Below are positions 44,506 to 55,960 of a stretch of 64,000 nucleotides of DNA, piece after piece (positions within the stretch are counted from its first letter, which is position 1; each line of letters begins with the position of its first letter). Both the position numbers and the translations under genes were made by a program. Origin of the DNA: Kocuria rosea subsp. polaris (GTDB lineage: Bacteria; Actinomycetota; Actinomycetes; Actinomycetales; Micrococcaceae); NCBI RefSeq assembly GCF_001483755.1, contig NZ_LQBK01000004.1, positions 287,887-351,886 on the forward strand, given 5' to 3'. The notes beneath the pieces were generated by a model. It was not told the DNA's origin. It saw only the letters and a program-made list of their open reading frames with translations, and made no database searches.

Positions 44506-45429
44506 ATGGGGCGGTACGTCATCCGCCGTCTGCTGCTGACCATCCCGGTGCTGCTGGGGGCATCCCTGCTCATCTTCTCGATGGTCTACGCGCTGCCCGG
44601 CGACCCCATCCGAGCCCTGGGCGGGGACCGCCCGCTCTCCGAGGCGGTGCAGGCGCAGCTGCGCGCCGAGTACAACCTCGACGACCCGCTGCTGATCCAG
44701 TACCTGAAGTACCTCGCCGGGCTCGTGCAGGGCGACTTCGGCACCGACTTCTCCGGCCGGCCCGTGCTGGACACGATCCTGGACCGGCTGCCCGTGACCG
44801 CGCGCCTGGCCCTCGTGGCCGTGGCCTTCGAGATCCTCATCGGCATCGCGGCCGGCGTCCTGGCGGGACTGCGCCGGGGGTCGTTCTTCGACAACCTGGT
44901 GCTCGTCTCGACCACGGTGGTGGTCTCGATCCCCGTGTTCGTCCTCGGCTTCCTCGCCCAGTACGTCCTCGGGGTGCGGCTGGGCTGGTTCCCGATCGCG
45001 GGCATCTCCCAGGGCTGGTACAGCTACGTCCTGCCGGGCCTGGTGCTCGCGGCGCTCTCCCTGGCCTACGTGGCGCGGCTGACCCGCACGAGCCTCGCGG
45101 AGAACCTGCAGAGCGACTACGTGCGCACCGCCCGCGCCAAGGGCCTGAGCGAGGCCAGCGTGGTCGGCAAGCACACCCTGCGCAACAGCCTCATCCCCGT
45201 GATCACCTTCATCGGCGCCGACCTGGGCGCGCTGATGGGCGGGGCCATCGTCACCGAGTCGGTGTTCAACATCCCCGGCCTGGGCCGGGCGGTCTATGAC
45301 GCGGTGCTGCGGCAGGAGGGCGCCGTCGTCGTCGGGATCGTGACCCTGTTCGTGTTCTTCTACATCTTCTTCAACCTGGTGGTCGACGTCCTCTACGCCG
45401 CCCTCGACCCGAGGATCCGCTATGAATGA
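44506..45429 (+). CDS. Peptide ABC transporter permease (DppB type)
   Basis: A 307-residue membrane permease with about six helices. MGRYVIRRLLLTIPVLLG is the usual DppB/OppB start, and the EAA coupling loop is YVRTARAKGLSEASVVGKH near residue 205. ATG 44506 follows GAAGGAGA. Stop overlaps the next gene by eight bases. Confidence 0.94.
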   Translation: MGRYVIRRLLLTIPVLLGASLLIFSMVYALPGDPIRALGGDRPLSEAVQAQLRAEYNLDDPLLIQYLKYLAGLVQGDFGTDFSGRPVLDTILDRLPVTARLALVAVAFEILIGIAAGVLAGLRRGSFFDNLVLVSTTVVVSIPVFVLGFLAQYVLGVRLGWFPIAGISQGWYSYVLPGLVLAALSLAYVARLTRTSLAENLQSDYVRTARAKGLSEASVVGKHTLRNSLIPVITFIGADLGALMGGAIVTESVFNIPGLGRAVYDAVLRQEGAVVVGIVTLFVFFYIFFNLVVDVLYAALDPRIRYE

Positions 45430-46395
45430 CCCCCGCACGGACGCCCTCGAGGACCAGGCCCACCCGGAGGGCCTGCACCGGGAGAGCTACGCCGACCGGG
45501 TGGACGACCGCGCCGACGAGCTGGCCTCGGCGGCCGCGGCCGGGGACATCGAGCAGACCAGCCTGTGGCAGGACGCCTGGCGGCAGCTGCGCCGCAACCC
45601 GTTCTTCCTCGTGGGCGCGCTGCTGTTCCTCGTCTTCGCGACCATGGCGGTGGCCCCGGGGCTGTTCACCTCGACCGACCCGCGGTCCTGCGACCTCGCC
45701 CGCTCCGGGGACGGCCCGCAGGCCGGGGCCCCGTTCGGCTTCGACGTCCAGGGCTGCGACTACTACGCCAACGTGGTGCACGGGGCCGGGGTGTCCCTCG
45801 CGATCGGCTTCCTCTCCGTGCTCGGCGTGCTCGCCATCGGCGTGGTCGTGGGCGCGCTGGCCGGCTACTACGGCGGGTGGATCGACTCGCTGCTGGCCCG
45901 CGTGACCGACATCTTCTACGGCCTGCCGCTGATCCTGGGGGCGATCATCCTGCTCTCCGTGCTGCCCGAGCGCGGGGTGCTCGAGGTCTCCCTCGCGCTG
46001 ATCGCCTTCGGCTGGATGACCGCGATGCGCCTGGTGCGCTCCAACGTCATCGGGGTCAAGCAGTCCGATTACGTCCAGGCCGCCCGCGCGCTGGGGGCCC
46101 GGACCGGGCGAATCATCGTCCGGCACATCCTGCCCAACGCCGTGGCCCCCGTGCTCGTCTACGCCACGATCGCGGTGGGGACGATCATCGCCTCCGAGGC
46201 GACGCTGACCTTCCTGGGCGTGGGCCTGCAGCTGCCCGAGATCTCCTGGGGCCTGCAGATCAACGCCGCCCAGAACCGGCTGCGCGACGCCCCGCACCTG
46301 ATCCTGTTCCCCTCGCTCTTCCTGTCCCTGACCGTGCTCGCGTTCATCCTCATGGGGGATGCGCTGCGCGACGCCCTCGACCCGAAACTGCGCCG

Positions 46396-46399
<4 letters not shown>
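45422..46399 (+). CDS. Peptide ABC transporter permease (DppC type)
   Basis: A 325-residue DppC/OppC-type permease. A hydrophilic N-terminus of about 60 residues (longer than usual) precedes the first helix RRNPFFLVGALLFLVF. The EAA loop is YVQAARALGARTGRIIVRHILPN. Overlaps both neighbours, so translation is coupled through the operon. Confidence 0.94.
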
Positions 46400-47446
<1,047 letters not shown>

Positions 47447-47454
<8 letters not shown>

Positions 47455-48493
47455 GACGGCACCGGTCCCCGAGGGGACGACGACGGGGCAGGCGCCGCTG
47501 CTCGAGGTGCGCGGGCTGACCAAGCACTTCCCGCTCACACAGGGGATCGTCCTGCGGCGCACGATCGGGCAGGTGCGGGCGGTCGAGGGCGTGGACCTCA
47601 CCGTGGGCGCCGGCGAGACGCTGGGGCTGGTCGGCGAGTCCGGCTCGGGCAAGTCCACGGTCGCGAAGCTCGTGATGGCCCTCGAGCGGCCCACTGCCGG
47701 GCAGGTGCTCTACAAGGGCCGGGACGTCGCGGCGATGTCCGCCCGCGAGCTGCGCGAGTACCGGCGCAACGTGCAGATCATCTTCCAGGACCCGTACTCC
47801 TCGCTGAACCCGCGGATGACGGTGGGCGACATCGTGGCCGAGGCCTGGGACGTGCACCCCAACACCCTCGACCGGAAGGACCGCGGGGCGCGGGTGCGGG
47901 ACCTGCTCGAGCGCGTGGGGCTGCGCGCCGACTACGCCAACCGCTACCCGCACCAGTTCTCGGGCGGGCAGCGCCAGCGCATCGGGATCGCCCGCGCCCT
48001 GGCGCTGCGACCCGAGCTGATCGTCTGCGACGAGCCCGTCTCCGCCCTCGACGTGTCCGTCCAGGCCCAGGTGATCAACCTGCTCCAGGACCTGCAGGAC
48101 GAGTTCGGGCTGTCCTTCCTGTTCATCGCCCACGACCTCTCGGTCGTGCGCCACCTCAGCGACCGGGTCGCCGTGATGTACCTCGGCGGCGTGGTGGAGA
48201 CCGGGGACCGGGACGCGATCTACGAGCGGGCCGCGCACCCGTACACGCAGGCCCTGCTCTCGGCGGTGCCGGTGCACGAGCCCGCGCTGCGCGGGTCGCG
48301 GGAGCGGATCATGCTCAGCGGCGACCTGCCCAGCCCGGCGGACCCGCCCTCGGGCTGCCGCTTCCGCACGCGCTGCTGGAAGGCCCAGGACGTCTGCGCC
48401 GAGGAGGTCCCGGCACTCGTCGACCGGGGACAGGGGCACCCCTCGGCCTGCCACTTCGCCGAGATCCGCGACCTGGCGGCCGGCACGGCCTGA
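47447..48493 (+). CDS. Peptide ABC transporter ATP-binding protein (DppF type)
   Basis: A 348-residue ATPase. Walker [10 protein letters not shown], signature FSGGQRQR, Walker [14 protein letters not shown]-loop IAHD, and the C-terminal [14 protein letters not shown] motif. Pairs with the preceding ATPase as in other Dpp/Opp systems. Overlaps it by eight bases and ends the operon. Confidence 0.94.
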
Positions 48494-48537
48494 CCGGCCG
48501 CAGCCCCCGGAGGGCCTCGTCCGCGGACAGCGGCCGG
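48494..48537. terminator. Possible terminator after ABC transporter operon
   Basis: CCGGCCGC (48494-48501) and GCGGCCGG (48530-48537) pair over a long inner region that can also form AGGGCC/GGCCCT pairs. Placed directly after the dppF-like stop. Confidence 0.4.
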
Positions 48538-48604
48538 GGCCCTCGTCGTGGTCCTCCGCCGCCGCTGCCCGCCCGGACGGAAAGTTCTCCGCCCACCCTG
48601 TGCA

Positions 48605-48619
48605 GATTGTTCAACAATC
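48605..48619. promoter_or_regulatory. GntR-type operator at ycsG-like promoter
   Basis: GATTGTTCAACAATC is a perfect 15-base palindrome just upstream of a TACACT -10 element at 48622-48627. The 13-base core is repeated exactly at 56771 before pxpA. Likely bound by the FCD-type GntR protein encoded between them (50730-51464). Confidence 0.7.
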
Positions 48620-48707
48620 ACTACACTGGCAGGACAGTGACCGCGGCCACATCCAGGGTGGCCGGCGCCGGGCCCCGGTGCAGGTCGCCCCGTCCCGAGG
48701 AGACCGC

Positions 48708-49961
48708 ATGTCCAGCTCCGCCCCCGTCCCGCCCGCCCCGGAGGGCCGCAGCGCGGTCGGCAGTCCCGCGGCGATGCGGGCCGTGAACCGCTCCGCCCTG
48801 CTCGGCGCCCTCTTCCTGATGGCCACCAGCGCCATCGGTCCCGGGTTCATCACCCAGACCGCGAACTTCACCGTCCGGCTGGGCGCCGCCTTCGCGTTCG
48901 CCATCGTCATCTCGATCGTCGTCGACATCGCCGTGCAGCTGAACGTCTGGCGGATCATCGGCGTCTCCGGGCTCAAGGCCCACGAGCTCGGCAACCGTGT
49001 GCTCCCGGGCCTCGGCTGGTTCATCGCCGCGCTGGTGGCCACCGGGGGGCTCGTCTTCAACGTGGGCAACACCGCCGGCGGCGGGCTCGGCCTGGACGCC
49101 CTGCTGGGGCTCGACCCCACCTGGGGAGGCCTCATCACCGCGCTGATCGCGGTGGGCGTGTTCGTCAGCAAGCGCGCCGGCGTGGCCCTGGACCGCATCG
49201 TGGTGGTCCTCGGCGTGCTCATGCTCATCGTCACCACCTATGTCGCGATCGTCTCGCGCCCCCCGGTGGGGGAGGCGCTGCGCAACGTGGTGCTGCCCGA
49301 GAACGTGGACTTCCTGGTCATCACGACCCTCATCGGCGGGACCGTGGGCGGGTACATCACCTACGCGGGGGCCCACCGCATCGTCGACGCCGGGATCACG
49401 GGGGTGGAGAGCGTCAAGCAGATCTCCCGCGGCTCCGTGGTGAGCATCGTGCTCACCGGCGTGATGCGCTTCCTGCTGTTCCTGGCGATCCTCGGCGTGG
49501 TGGCCGGCGGGGCCCAGCTCTCGGGCGAGAACCTGGCCGCCCAGGCGTTCCTCTCGGCCGCCGGCGAGGTCGGTCTGCGCCTGTTCGGCGTCATCCTGTG
49601 GGCGGCGTCCATCTCCTCGGTCATCGGCGCCGCCTACACCTCGGTGTCCTTCCTCACGACCTCGCGGACGGCGCCCCGCACCCGGAACCTGATGACCGTC
49701 GCGTTCATCGTGGTCTCGGCCACCGTGTTCGCCCTGCTCGGGCAGGCGCCCTCCACGCTGCTCATCGTGGCGGGCGCCGTGAACGGGCTCATCCTGCCGC
49801 TGGGCTTCGCGGTGCTGCTGTGGGTGGCCTGGCGGCGGCAGGACCTGCTGGGCGGCTACCGGTATCCCACCTGGCTCGCGCTGATCGGCACCGTGGTGTG
49901 GCTGCTCACCATCTACCTGGGATACCAGTCCCTCAGCGGCATCGCCGCGCTGTGGGCATGA
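48708..49961 (+). CDS. ycsG: NRAMP-family transporter, YcsG-like
   Basis: A 417-residue membrane protein with about 11 helices, of the NRAMP-related branch that travels with 5-oxoprolinase genes (B. subtilis ycsG). It opens with [26 protein letters not shown], replacing the DPGN metal motif of true metal transporters by GPGFITQT, so it probably does not carry Mn or Fe. ATG 48708 follows GAGGAGA; an in-frame ATG at 48600 lies upstream of the operator and is rejected. Proposed substrate: 5-oxoproline or a related organic solute, by context. Confidence 0.85.
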   Translation: MSSSAPVPPAPEGRSAVGSPAAMRAVNRSALLGALFLMATSAIGPGFITQTANFTVRLGAAFAFAIVISIVVDIAVQLNVWRIIGVSGLKAHELGNRVLPGLGWFIAALVATGGLVFNVGNTAGGGLGLDALLGLDPTWGGLITALIAVGVFVSKRAGVALDRIVVVLGVLMLIVTTYVAIVSRPPVGEALRNVVLPENVDFLVITTLIGGTVGGYITYAGAHRIVDAGITGVESVKQISRGSVVSIVLTGVMRFLLFLAILGVVAGGAQLSGENLAAQAFLSAAGEVGLRLFGVILWAASISSVIGAAYTSVSFLTTSRTAPRTRNLMTVAFIVVSATVFALLGQAPSTLLIVAGAVNGLILPLGFAVLLWVAWRRQDLLGGYRYPTWLALIGTVVWLLTIYLGYQSLSGIAALWA

Positions 49962-50767
49962 GCGCGGTGGGAGCGCCGGAGCGCCGGGAGCGTGCCGTCC
50001 TGGCCCCGGCCGCCGCCCGGGCGATGTTCCGCAGCGGCCTGGTCACGCCCACGTCGGGCTGGTGCGACGGCTTCGCGCAGGCGAACCTGATCGTGGTCCC
50101 GCAGGACTGGGCGTTCGACGTCCTGCTCTTCGCGCAGCGCAACCCCAAGCCGTGCCCGGTGCTGGGCGTGCTCGAGGCCGGCGAGGTGACCGGACCGCTG
50201 CTGGGCGGGGGCGACGTCCGCACCGACGTCCCGCGCTACACCGTCTACCGGGACGGCGCGGCGGCGGGCACCCGCACGGACCTCCTCGACGTGTGGCGGG
50301 AGGACCTCGTGACCTTCGCCCTCGGCTGCAGCTTCACCTTCGAGGCGGCGCTGCAGGAGGCCGGGATCCCGGTGGCCCACATCGACCAGGGCGTCAACGT
50401 CCCGATGTACCGCACGGACCGCCCGTGCGCACCCGCCGGGCGGCTGTCCGGGCCGCTGGTCGTGTCCATGCGCCCGGTCCCGGCGGACCGGGTGGCGGAC
50501 GCCGTGCGCATCACCTCGCGCTATCCCGCGGTGCACGGAGCCCCCGTGCACGTCGGGGCCCCGCAGGAGCTGGGCATCCGCGACCTCGCCGCGCCGGACT
50601 ACGGGGACGCAGTGGAGGTCCCGGCCGGGCACCTGCCCGTGTTCTGGGCCTGCGGCGTGACGCCCCAGGCGGCGGTGCTCGCCTCCGGGGTGCCCTTCGC
50701 CCTGGGGCACGCCCCGGGGCACATGCTGGTCACGGACCTGCCCAACTGGCAGTACCAGGTGCCCTGA
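49958..50767 (+). CDS. ycsI: DUF1445 putative hydro-lyase, YcsI-like
   Basis: A 269-residue protein of the DUF1445 family, with [30 protein letters not shown] and [11 protein letters not shown] as typical segments. Family knowledge: the mammalian D-glutamate cyclase contains a DUF1445 domain and interconverts D-glutamate and 5-oxo-D-proline. In B. subtilis ycsI sits with pxpA and ycsG as here. ATG 49958 overlaps the preceding stop. Its last 38 bases overlap the 3' end of the convergent GntR gene. Confidence 0.87.
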   Translation: MSAVGAPERRERAVLAPAAARAMFRSGLVTPTSGWCDGFAQANLIVVPQDWAFDVLLFAQRNPKPCPVLGVLEAGEVTGPLLGGGDVRTDVPRYTVYRDGAAAGTRTDLLDVWREDLVTFALGCSFTFEAALQEAGIPVAHIDQGVNVPMYRTDRPCAPAGRLSGPLVVSMRPVPADRVADAVRITSRYPAVHGAPVHVGAPQELGIRDLAAPDYGDAVEVPAGHLPVFWACGVTPQAAVLASGVPFALGHAPGHMLVTDLPNWQYQVP

Positions 50768-51464
50768 CCGCGGCCGGAGGGGGGCCCTCCAGGACGTCGA
50801 GCAGCTGCTGCCGGGAGGCCGCCAGGTAGTCGTGCATCTGCACGGCGGCCTCCTCGCGCCGGCCCTGCTCGAAGAGCTCGAGGATCCGTGCGTTGCGCTC
50901 GATGTACGGCGCGTGGAAGGACAGGTCCTGCCGCATGGAGTAGAACACGAGCCGCATCTCGGCGAGGGTCCGGGACATCAGCTCGTCCTGGCGCGCCGAG
51001 CCGGCCAGCTCCACCACGCCGCGGTGGAAGCGCTGGTTCGCGTCGGCCATGCCCTGGACGTCCTGCCGGCGGCGGGCGGCCCGGCCGTCCTCGACGGCGG
51101 CGTGCAGGCCCGGCTGGGGGGCGGGCTCGGACCAGCGCAGCGCCGAGGTCTCCAGCGCGAGCCGCACCCGGTGGATCTCCCGCACGTCGTCCGCGCCGGG
51201 CCGGGCCACCGAGACCCCGCGGTTGGGCACCCGGACCAGCAGGTTCTCCCCGACGAGGATCGTGAACGCCTCGCGCAGGGTGTTGCGGGAGACCCGCAGC
51301 GCCTCGCTGACCCGGGCCTCCGATAGCCTGGTCCCGGGCGGCAGCCGGCCGGCCACGACGCCCTGGCGCAGGACGTCCACGGCCCACGGGATGGCCTCCG
51401 CCTGCGGCGCGGGCCCGGCCTGCGCGACGGCCGTCATCAGGAACTCGTTCTCCACGGTGTTCAT
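50730..51464 (-). CDS. GntR family regulator (FCD subfamily) of the pxp island
   Basis: A 244-residue regulator. The winged helix is at residues 25-90 ([21 protein letters not shown]) and the FCD domain follows ([10 protein letters not shown] and helices to residue 225). It ends in a short Pro/Ala tail overlapping the convergent ycsI gene. Start ATG 51464; an ATG nine codons later is also possible. It is the only regulator within the island flanked by the two GATTGTTCAACAATC-like operators, so it is the likely binder. Confidence 0.87.
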   Translation of the reverse strand: MNTVENEFLMTAVAQAGPAPQAEAIPWAVDVLRQGVVAGRLPPGTRLSEARVSEALRVSRNTLREAFTILVGENLLVRVPNRGVSVARPGADDVREIHRVRLALETSALRWSEPAPQPGLHAAVEDGRAARRRQDVQGMADANQRFHRGVVELAGSARQDELMSRTLAEMRLVFYSMRQDLSFHAPYIERNARILELFEQGRREEAAVQMHDYLAASRQQLLDVLEGPPPAAVRAPGTASWAGP

Positions 51465-51577
51465 CAGTCCACCATCCTGGCATCCCGCGGGGCCGGGCCG
51501 CGCAGCGGCACCCTGGTGGTGGACCCGGGCCGTCCTCTAGGCTTCCAGCACATCCGTCCCGAACCCTGGAGGCCCCG

Positions 51578-52540
51578 ATGCCGAAGACCCGCGCAGCACT
51601 GGCCGCAGCCGCCGTCCTGACCGTGACCGCGTGCGGGGGAGGGGACTCCGGCGGGGGCGCGGCCGGGGACGGCGAGCTGACCACGGTCAGCATCGGCGTC
51701 ATCGCGAGCACCGACGTGGCACCGCTCTACCTGGGGATCGAGCAGGGCTTCTTCGAGGAGGAGGGGCTGGAGCTCGACATCACCCAGGCCCAGGGCGGGG
51801 CGGCCATCGTGCCGTCCGTGGTCAGCGGAGAGCTGGACTTCGGCTTCAGCAACGTGACGTCGCTGATCGTGGCCCGCTCCCAGGGGCTGCCGCTGCAGAT
51901 CGTCGCCAACGCCAACAACTCCACGGGCGTCCAGGGCGAGGACTTCGCCGACGTCCTGGTGCGCGGGGACAGCGACATCCAGGACGCGGCGGACCTGGAG
52001 GGCCGGACCGTCGGCGTGAACACCCTGAACAACATCAGCGACACCACCATCCGCGCCGCCATCGAGGCGCAGGGCGGGGATCCCGGGAACGTCGAGTTCG
52101 TCGAGATCCCGCTGCCCGACATGCCGGCGGCCCTGGACCGGGGCGAGGTGGACGCGATCGGGTCGATCGAGCCCTTCCGGACCATCGCCCTGCAGGACGG
52201 GGCGCGCTCGGCCGTCTCCAACTACGCCTTCCCCATCGAGAACCTGACGGTGGCCGTGTACTTCACCACGGACGACGTGGTCGCCGAGGAGCCGGAGAAG
52301 GTGGAGTCGTTCCGGACGGCCATCGAGAGGTCCCTCGAGTACGCGCAGGAGAACCCCGACGAGGTGCGCGCCGTCCTGCCCAGCTACACGCAGCTCGACG
52401 AGGAGCTGATCGACCAGCTCGTCCTGCCGTCCTACCCCACCGAGGTGAACCGGCAGTCCGTGCAGGAGCTCGCGGACCTCGCCGTGCAGCACGGCCTCAT
52501 CGAGGAGGCGCCCGACCTGGACGAGCTGCTGCCCGAGTGA
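51578..52540 (+). CDS. Solute-binding lipoprotein, NMT1/SsuA-like, without transporter partners
   Basis: A 320-residue lipoprotein with lipobox LTVTAC and a Gly/Ser linker, then the NMT1/ThiY/SsuA-type binding fold (APLYLGIEQGFFEEEGLELDI; SGELDFGFSNVTSLIVA). Such proteins bind pyrimidines, sulfonates or aromatic acids for ABC importers. No permease or ATPase gene is next to it. Divergent from gntR and convergent with the biotin carboxylase gene. Ligand unknown; the location suggests a lactam or amino-acid-like compound used by the island. Confidence 0.85.
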   Translation: MPKTRAALAAAAVLTVTACGGGDSGGGAAGDGELTTVSIGVIASTDVAPLYLGIEQGFFEEEGLELDITQAQGGAAIVPSVVSGELDFGFSNVTSLIVARSQGLPLQIVANANNSTGVQGEDFADVLVRGDSDIQDAADLEGRTVGVNTLNNISDTTIRAAIEAQGGDPGNVEFVEIPLPDMPAALDRGEVDAIGSIEPFRTIALQDGARSAVSNYAFPIENLTVAVYFTTDDVVAEEPEKVESFRTAIERSLEYAQENPDEVRAVLPSYTQLDEELIDQLVLPSYPTEVNRQSVQELADLAVQHGLIEEAPDLDELLPE

Positions 52541-52572
52541 CCGGCGCCCGGAGGCGCGGCGGCCGGGCCCGC

Positions 52573-54300
52573 TCAGGACAGCCGGGCGAGCACCTGGTCG
52601 GCCTGCACCGCGTCCCCGGGGCCCACCACGAGCTCGCGGACCGTCCCGGCCCGCGGGGCGGACACCCGGGTCTCGGTCTTCATGGCCTCCAGCACGGCCA
52701 CGTCCTGGCCCGCGGCCACCTCGTCCTGCTCGGACACCAGCCATGAGACGAGCGTGCCCGCGAAGGGTGCCGTGACGGCGCCGTCGTCGGCGGGCTCCGC
52801 CCCGGCGGGGGACGCGTCCGCGGCCGGCGCGGAGCCCAGGGCCGCGGCGAGGGCGTCGGGGATCCCGATGCGCAGGCGCCGCCCGTCCACGTCCACGGTG
52901 AAGCGGGTGCGGCCCTGCTCGTCCGCGCGGGCGTACCCGGCGTCCGGGGCCAGCCGGTCGGCGAACTCCTCCTCGATCCACGTGGTCCACACCCCGAGCT
53001 CGTCGTCCCCGGTGAAGGCGGGGGCGTCCAGCACGGCGCGGTGGAACGGGACCGTGGTGGCCACGCCGTGCACCTGCAGCTCGCGCAGGGCGGTGCGGGC
53101 GCGCACGAGCGCCTGCGCGCGGTCGGGGGCGCTGACCACGAGCTTGAGCAGGAGCGAGTCGAAGGTCGTGGCCACCCGGGTGCCGCGGCGCACCCCCGAG
53201 TCGACGCGCACGCCCGGGCCGGTGGGGGTGTCGACGGCCTCGACCGTGCCGCCGGAGGGCAGGAAGCCGCGGCCGGGGTCCTCGGCGTTGATCCGGAACT
53301 CGAACGCGTGCCCGCGGGCGGCCGGGGTCTCGAGCACCGGCAGGGGGTCGCCGGCGGCCACGGTCAGCTGGGCGCGGACGAGGTCCACGCCGTAGACCTC
53401 CTCGGTGATCGGGTGCTCCACCTGCAGCCGGGTGTTGACCTCCAGGAAGGAGATCAGCCCGTCCGGGGCCACGAGGAACTCGGCCGTGCCCACCCCCACG
53501 TAGCCGGCCTCCCGGAAGATGCCCTCCGCGGCCGCAGCGATCCGCTCGCGCTGGTCGTCCGTGAGGAAGGGCGCGGGGGCCTCCTCGACGAGCTTCTGGT
53601 GGCGGCGCTGCAGGGAGCAGTCCCGGGTCCCCAGCACGACGACGTGGCCGTGGGCGTCGGCCACGACCTGGGCCTCCACGTGCCGCGGGCGGTCCAGGAA
53701 GCGCTCCACGAAGCACTCGCCGCGGCCGAACGCGCTCTGCGCCTCGCGGGCGGCGGAGCGGAAGGCGTCCTCGACCTGGTCGAGCTCCCGGACCACGCGC
53801 ATGCCGCGGCCCCCGCCGCCGTGGGCGGCCTTCACGATCACGGGCAGGCCGTGCTCCTGTGCGAAGGCTCGGGCCTCCTCCGCCGACTCGACCGGTCCGT
53901 CGCTGCCGGGCACGAGCGGGGCGCCGGCCCGCCGGGCGATCTCCCGGGCGGCGACCTTGTCCCCCAGCAGCACGATGGTCTCCGGGGAGGGACCGATCCA
54001 GGTGAGGCCGGCCTCGATCACCGCCCGGGCGAAGCCGGCGTTCTCGGAGAGGAACCCGTAGCCCGGGTGCACGGCGTCGGCGCCGCACCGGAGCGCGATC
54101 GCCAGGACCTCGTCCCCGTCCAGGTAGGTCTCGGTGGCCGAGGTGCCCTCCAGGGCGTACGCCTCGTCGGCCAGCGCCACGTGCGGGGCGTCGGCGTCGG
54201 GGTCGGCGTAGACGGCCACGGACTCGAGGCCGGCCTCGGCGCAGGCGTGGACGACGCGGACGGCGATCTCCCCGCGGTTGGCGATCAGGATCTTGCGCAC
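52573..54300 (-). CDS. Biotin carboxylase fused to biotinyl carrier domain
   Basis: A 575-residue protein. The biotin carboxylase domain fills residues 1-450 ([49 protein letters not shown]) and a C-terminal biotinyl domain has the lysine at about 541 in EAMKTET, a variant of the usual AMKM. It has no acyl-CoA carboxyltransferase partner nearby. Instead it follows the PxpBC fusion by four bases. PxpB and PxpC resemble the AHS1/AHS2 carboxyltransferase region of urea carboxylase, so the three may form a biotin-dependent carboxylase acting on a lactam or amide. Confidence 0.9.
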   Translation of the reverse strand: MRKILIANRGEIAVRVVHACAEAGLESVAVYADPDADAPHVALADEAYALEGTSATETYLDGDEVLAIALRCGADAVHPGYGFLSENAGFARAVIEAGLTWIGPSPETIVLLGDKVAAREIARRAGAPLVPGSDGPVESAEEARAFAQEHGLPVIVKAAHGGGGRGMRVVRELDQVEDAFRSAAREAQSAFGRGECFVERFLDRPRHVEAQVVADAHGHVVVLGTRDCSLQRRHQKLVEEAPAPFLTDDQRERIAAAAEGIFREAGYVGVGTAEFLVAPDGLISFLEVNTRLQVEHPITEEVYGVDLVRAQLTVAAGDPLPVLETPAARGHAFEFRINAEDPGRGFLPSGGTVEAVDTPTGPGVRVDSGVRRGTRVATTFDSLLLKLVVSAPDRAQALVRARTALRELQVHGVATTVPFHRAVLDAPAFTGDDELGVWTTWIEEEFADRLAPDAGYARADEQGRTRFTVDVDGRRLRIGIPDALAAALGSAPAADASPAGAEPADDGAVTAPFAGTLVSWLVSEQDEVAAGQDVAVLEAMKTETRVSAPRAGTVRELVVGPGDAVQADQVLARLS

Positions 54301-54304
54301 GGTG

Positions 54305-55960
54305 CTACTCCTGGGAGGTGTCGGTGGAGAGGTCGGTGGAGTTCTCGGTGGTGGTGCCGGGGGTGCCGGGCGGCCCGGCGGTCCCGGCGGGGTCCTCCGG
54401 GGCGCCGAGCTCGGGCGCCGGGACCCGCACGAAGCGCAGGCGGTCGCCCGGGCGCAGCTGGGCGAGCACTGGCAGGTCCTCCGGGTGCACCACGCCGAGA
54501 ACGGGGTAGCCGCCGGTGGTGGGCGCGTCCTGCAGCAGGACGACCGGCAGGCCCGAGGGCGGGACCTGGACGCAGCCGGGAACGGTCCCCTCGCTGGGCA
54601 GCTCGTCCGTGCGCTCCCGCGCCAGCGGCTCGCCCTCCAGCCGGGCGCCCACGCGGTCGGCGGAGGCGGCGAGCTCCCACGCCTGCGCGAAGAACGACGC
54701 CACGGCGGCGGGGGTGAACCAGTCGTCGCGGGGACCCGGGACCACGCGGACCGAGGACACCTCGGGCGGGTGGGGCACCGGCTCCGGGTGCCGGACGGCC
54801 GTGCCCGGGTCCGGTCCCACCGGCAGGGCGTCGCCGGCGGCGAGCGGATCCGGGCCCAGCCCCGCGAGGGTGTCCGCGGAGCGGCTGCCCAGCACCGGCG
54901 GGACCGCGAGGCCGCCCCGGACGCCCACGTAGACCCGCGCCCCGGCCGTCACGGCGCCGACGGCCAGCCGCTCGCCGTCGCGCAGGGCGAAGGGGGCGCC
55001 GAGCGGGGGGCGCCACGGGGCCGGGCCCGTCACCGTCAGCGGCGCCCGCGCGCCGGTGACCGCCAGGACGTGCTCGCCGTGGGCGGTCAGCTCGAGCCCG
55101 CCCAGCAGGTTCTCCAGCACCGCCGCTCCCGGGCCGTTGCCCACGAGCCGGTTGGCCGAGGCGGCGGCGGCGGGATCGAGCGCGCCGGAGGAGGAGACGC
55201 CCAGCGCGGCGGAGCCCGCGCGGCCGCGGTCCTCGACCAGCGTCTGCAGCCCGGGGGACCCGACCGCCAGGTGCGGCCCCCGCACGGGCGCGGGCACGGC
55301 GGCGCCCGGGGTGATCTCCGCGAGCTCGCGCACGGGCCGGTAGCGCACCCGGTCCCCGGGGCGCAGCAGGGCCGGGTCGTCGCGGTCGAGGTCGAACATC
55401 CGCGCCGCCGTGCGCCCGATGAGCTGCCAGCCGCCGGGGGAGCTGCGGGGGTAGACGGCGGAGAACCGGCCGGCCAGGGCCACCGACCCGGTGGGGACGG
55501 CGGTGCGCGGGGTGTCCCGGCGCGGGACGTCGAGGCCGTCCTCGGCGTCGCCCACGCAGTAGAAGAAGCCGGGGGCGAAGCCGGCGAAGGCCGCGGTCCA
55601 CGTCTGCTCCGAGTGGGCCCGGACCACCCCGTCCGCGCCGAGGCCCGTGAGCTCGCCGACCGCCGCGAGGTCCTCGCCGTCGTAGACGACGTCGACGGTC
55701 ACGGTGCGGGCCTCACCGGTCCCGGCGCTGCCGCGGGGCACGGCGCGGGCGGCCCGGACGATGCCCGCCAGGGCGGCGGTGGTGCTCGCCCGCACCACCA
55801 CGGTCCGCGCGCCGGCCACGCAGTCCACGAGCCCGGGCAGGTCCGCGCCGGCGAGACGGGCGTGCACCGCCACGGCGTCGTGCAGGTCGGCGCACTCGAC
55901 CAGCGCCGCGCGCGGGCCGAGCGGCCGGACCCCGCGGGGCCCGCCGGCCGGGGCGCTCAC
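54305..55960 (-). CDS. pxpBC: Fused PxpB-PxpC (AHS1-AHS2) 5-oxoprolinase/biotin-dependent carboxyltransferase
   Basis: A 551-residue fusion. Residues about 15-215 are the KipI/PxpB (AHS1) domain with FAPGFFYCVG and VYPRSSPGGWQLIG. Residues about 230-525 are the KipA/PxpC (AHS2) domain with VGSPGLQTLVEDRGR and the DRVGARLEG segment. In most bacteria these are separate genes. The C-terminal tail is Pro/Thr-rich. GTG 55960 overlaps the pxpA stop. With PxpA it should hydrolyse 5-oxoproline to glutamate at the cost of ATP; a carboxylase role with the adjacent biotin protein is also possible. Confidence 0.9.
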   Translation of the reverse strand: MSAPAGGPRGVRPLGPRAALVECADLHDAVAVHARLAGADLPGLVDCVAGARTVVVRASTTAALAGIVRAARAVPRGSAGTGEARTVTVDVVYDGEDLAAVGELTGLGADGVVRAHSEQTWTAAFAGFAPGFFYCVGDAEDGLDVPRRDTPRTAVPTGSVALAGRFSAVYPRSSPGGWQLIGRTAARMFDLDRDDPALLRPGDRVRYRPVRELAEITPGAAVPAPVRGPHLAVGSPGLQTLVEDRGRAGSAALGVSSSGALDPAAAASANRLVGNGPGAAVLENLLGGLELTAHGEHVLAVTGARAPLTVTGPAPWRPPLGAPFALRDGERLAVGAVTAGARVYVGVRGGLAVPPVLGSRSADTLAGLGPDPLAAGDALPVGPDPGTAVRHPEPVPHPPEVSSVRVVPGPRDDWFTPAAVASFFAQAWELAASADRVGARLEGEPLARERTDELPSEGTVPGCVQVPPSGLPVVLLQDAPTTGGYPVLGVVHPEDLPVLAQLRPGDRLRFVRVPAPELGAPEDPAGTAGPPGTPGTTTENSTDLSTDTSQE

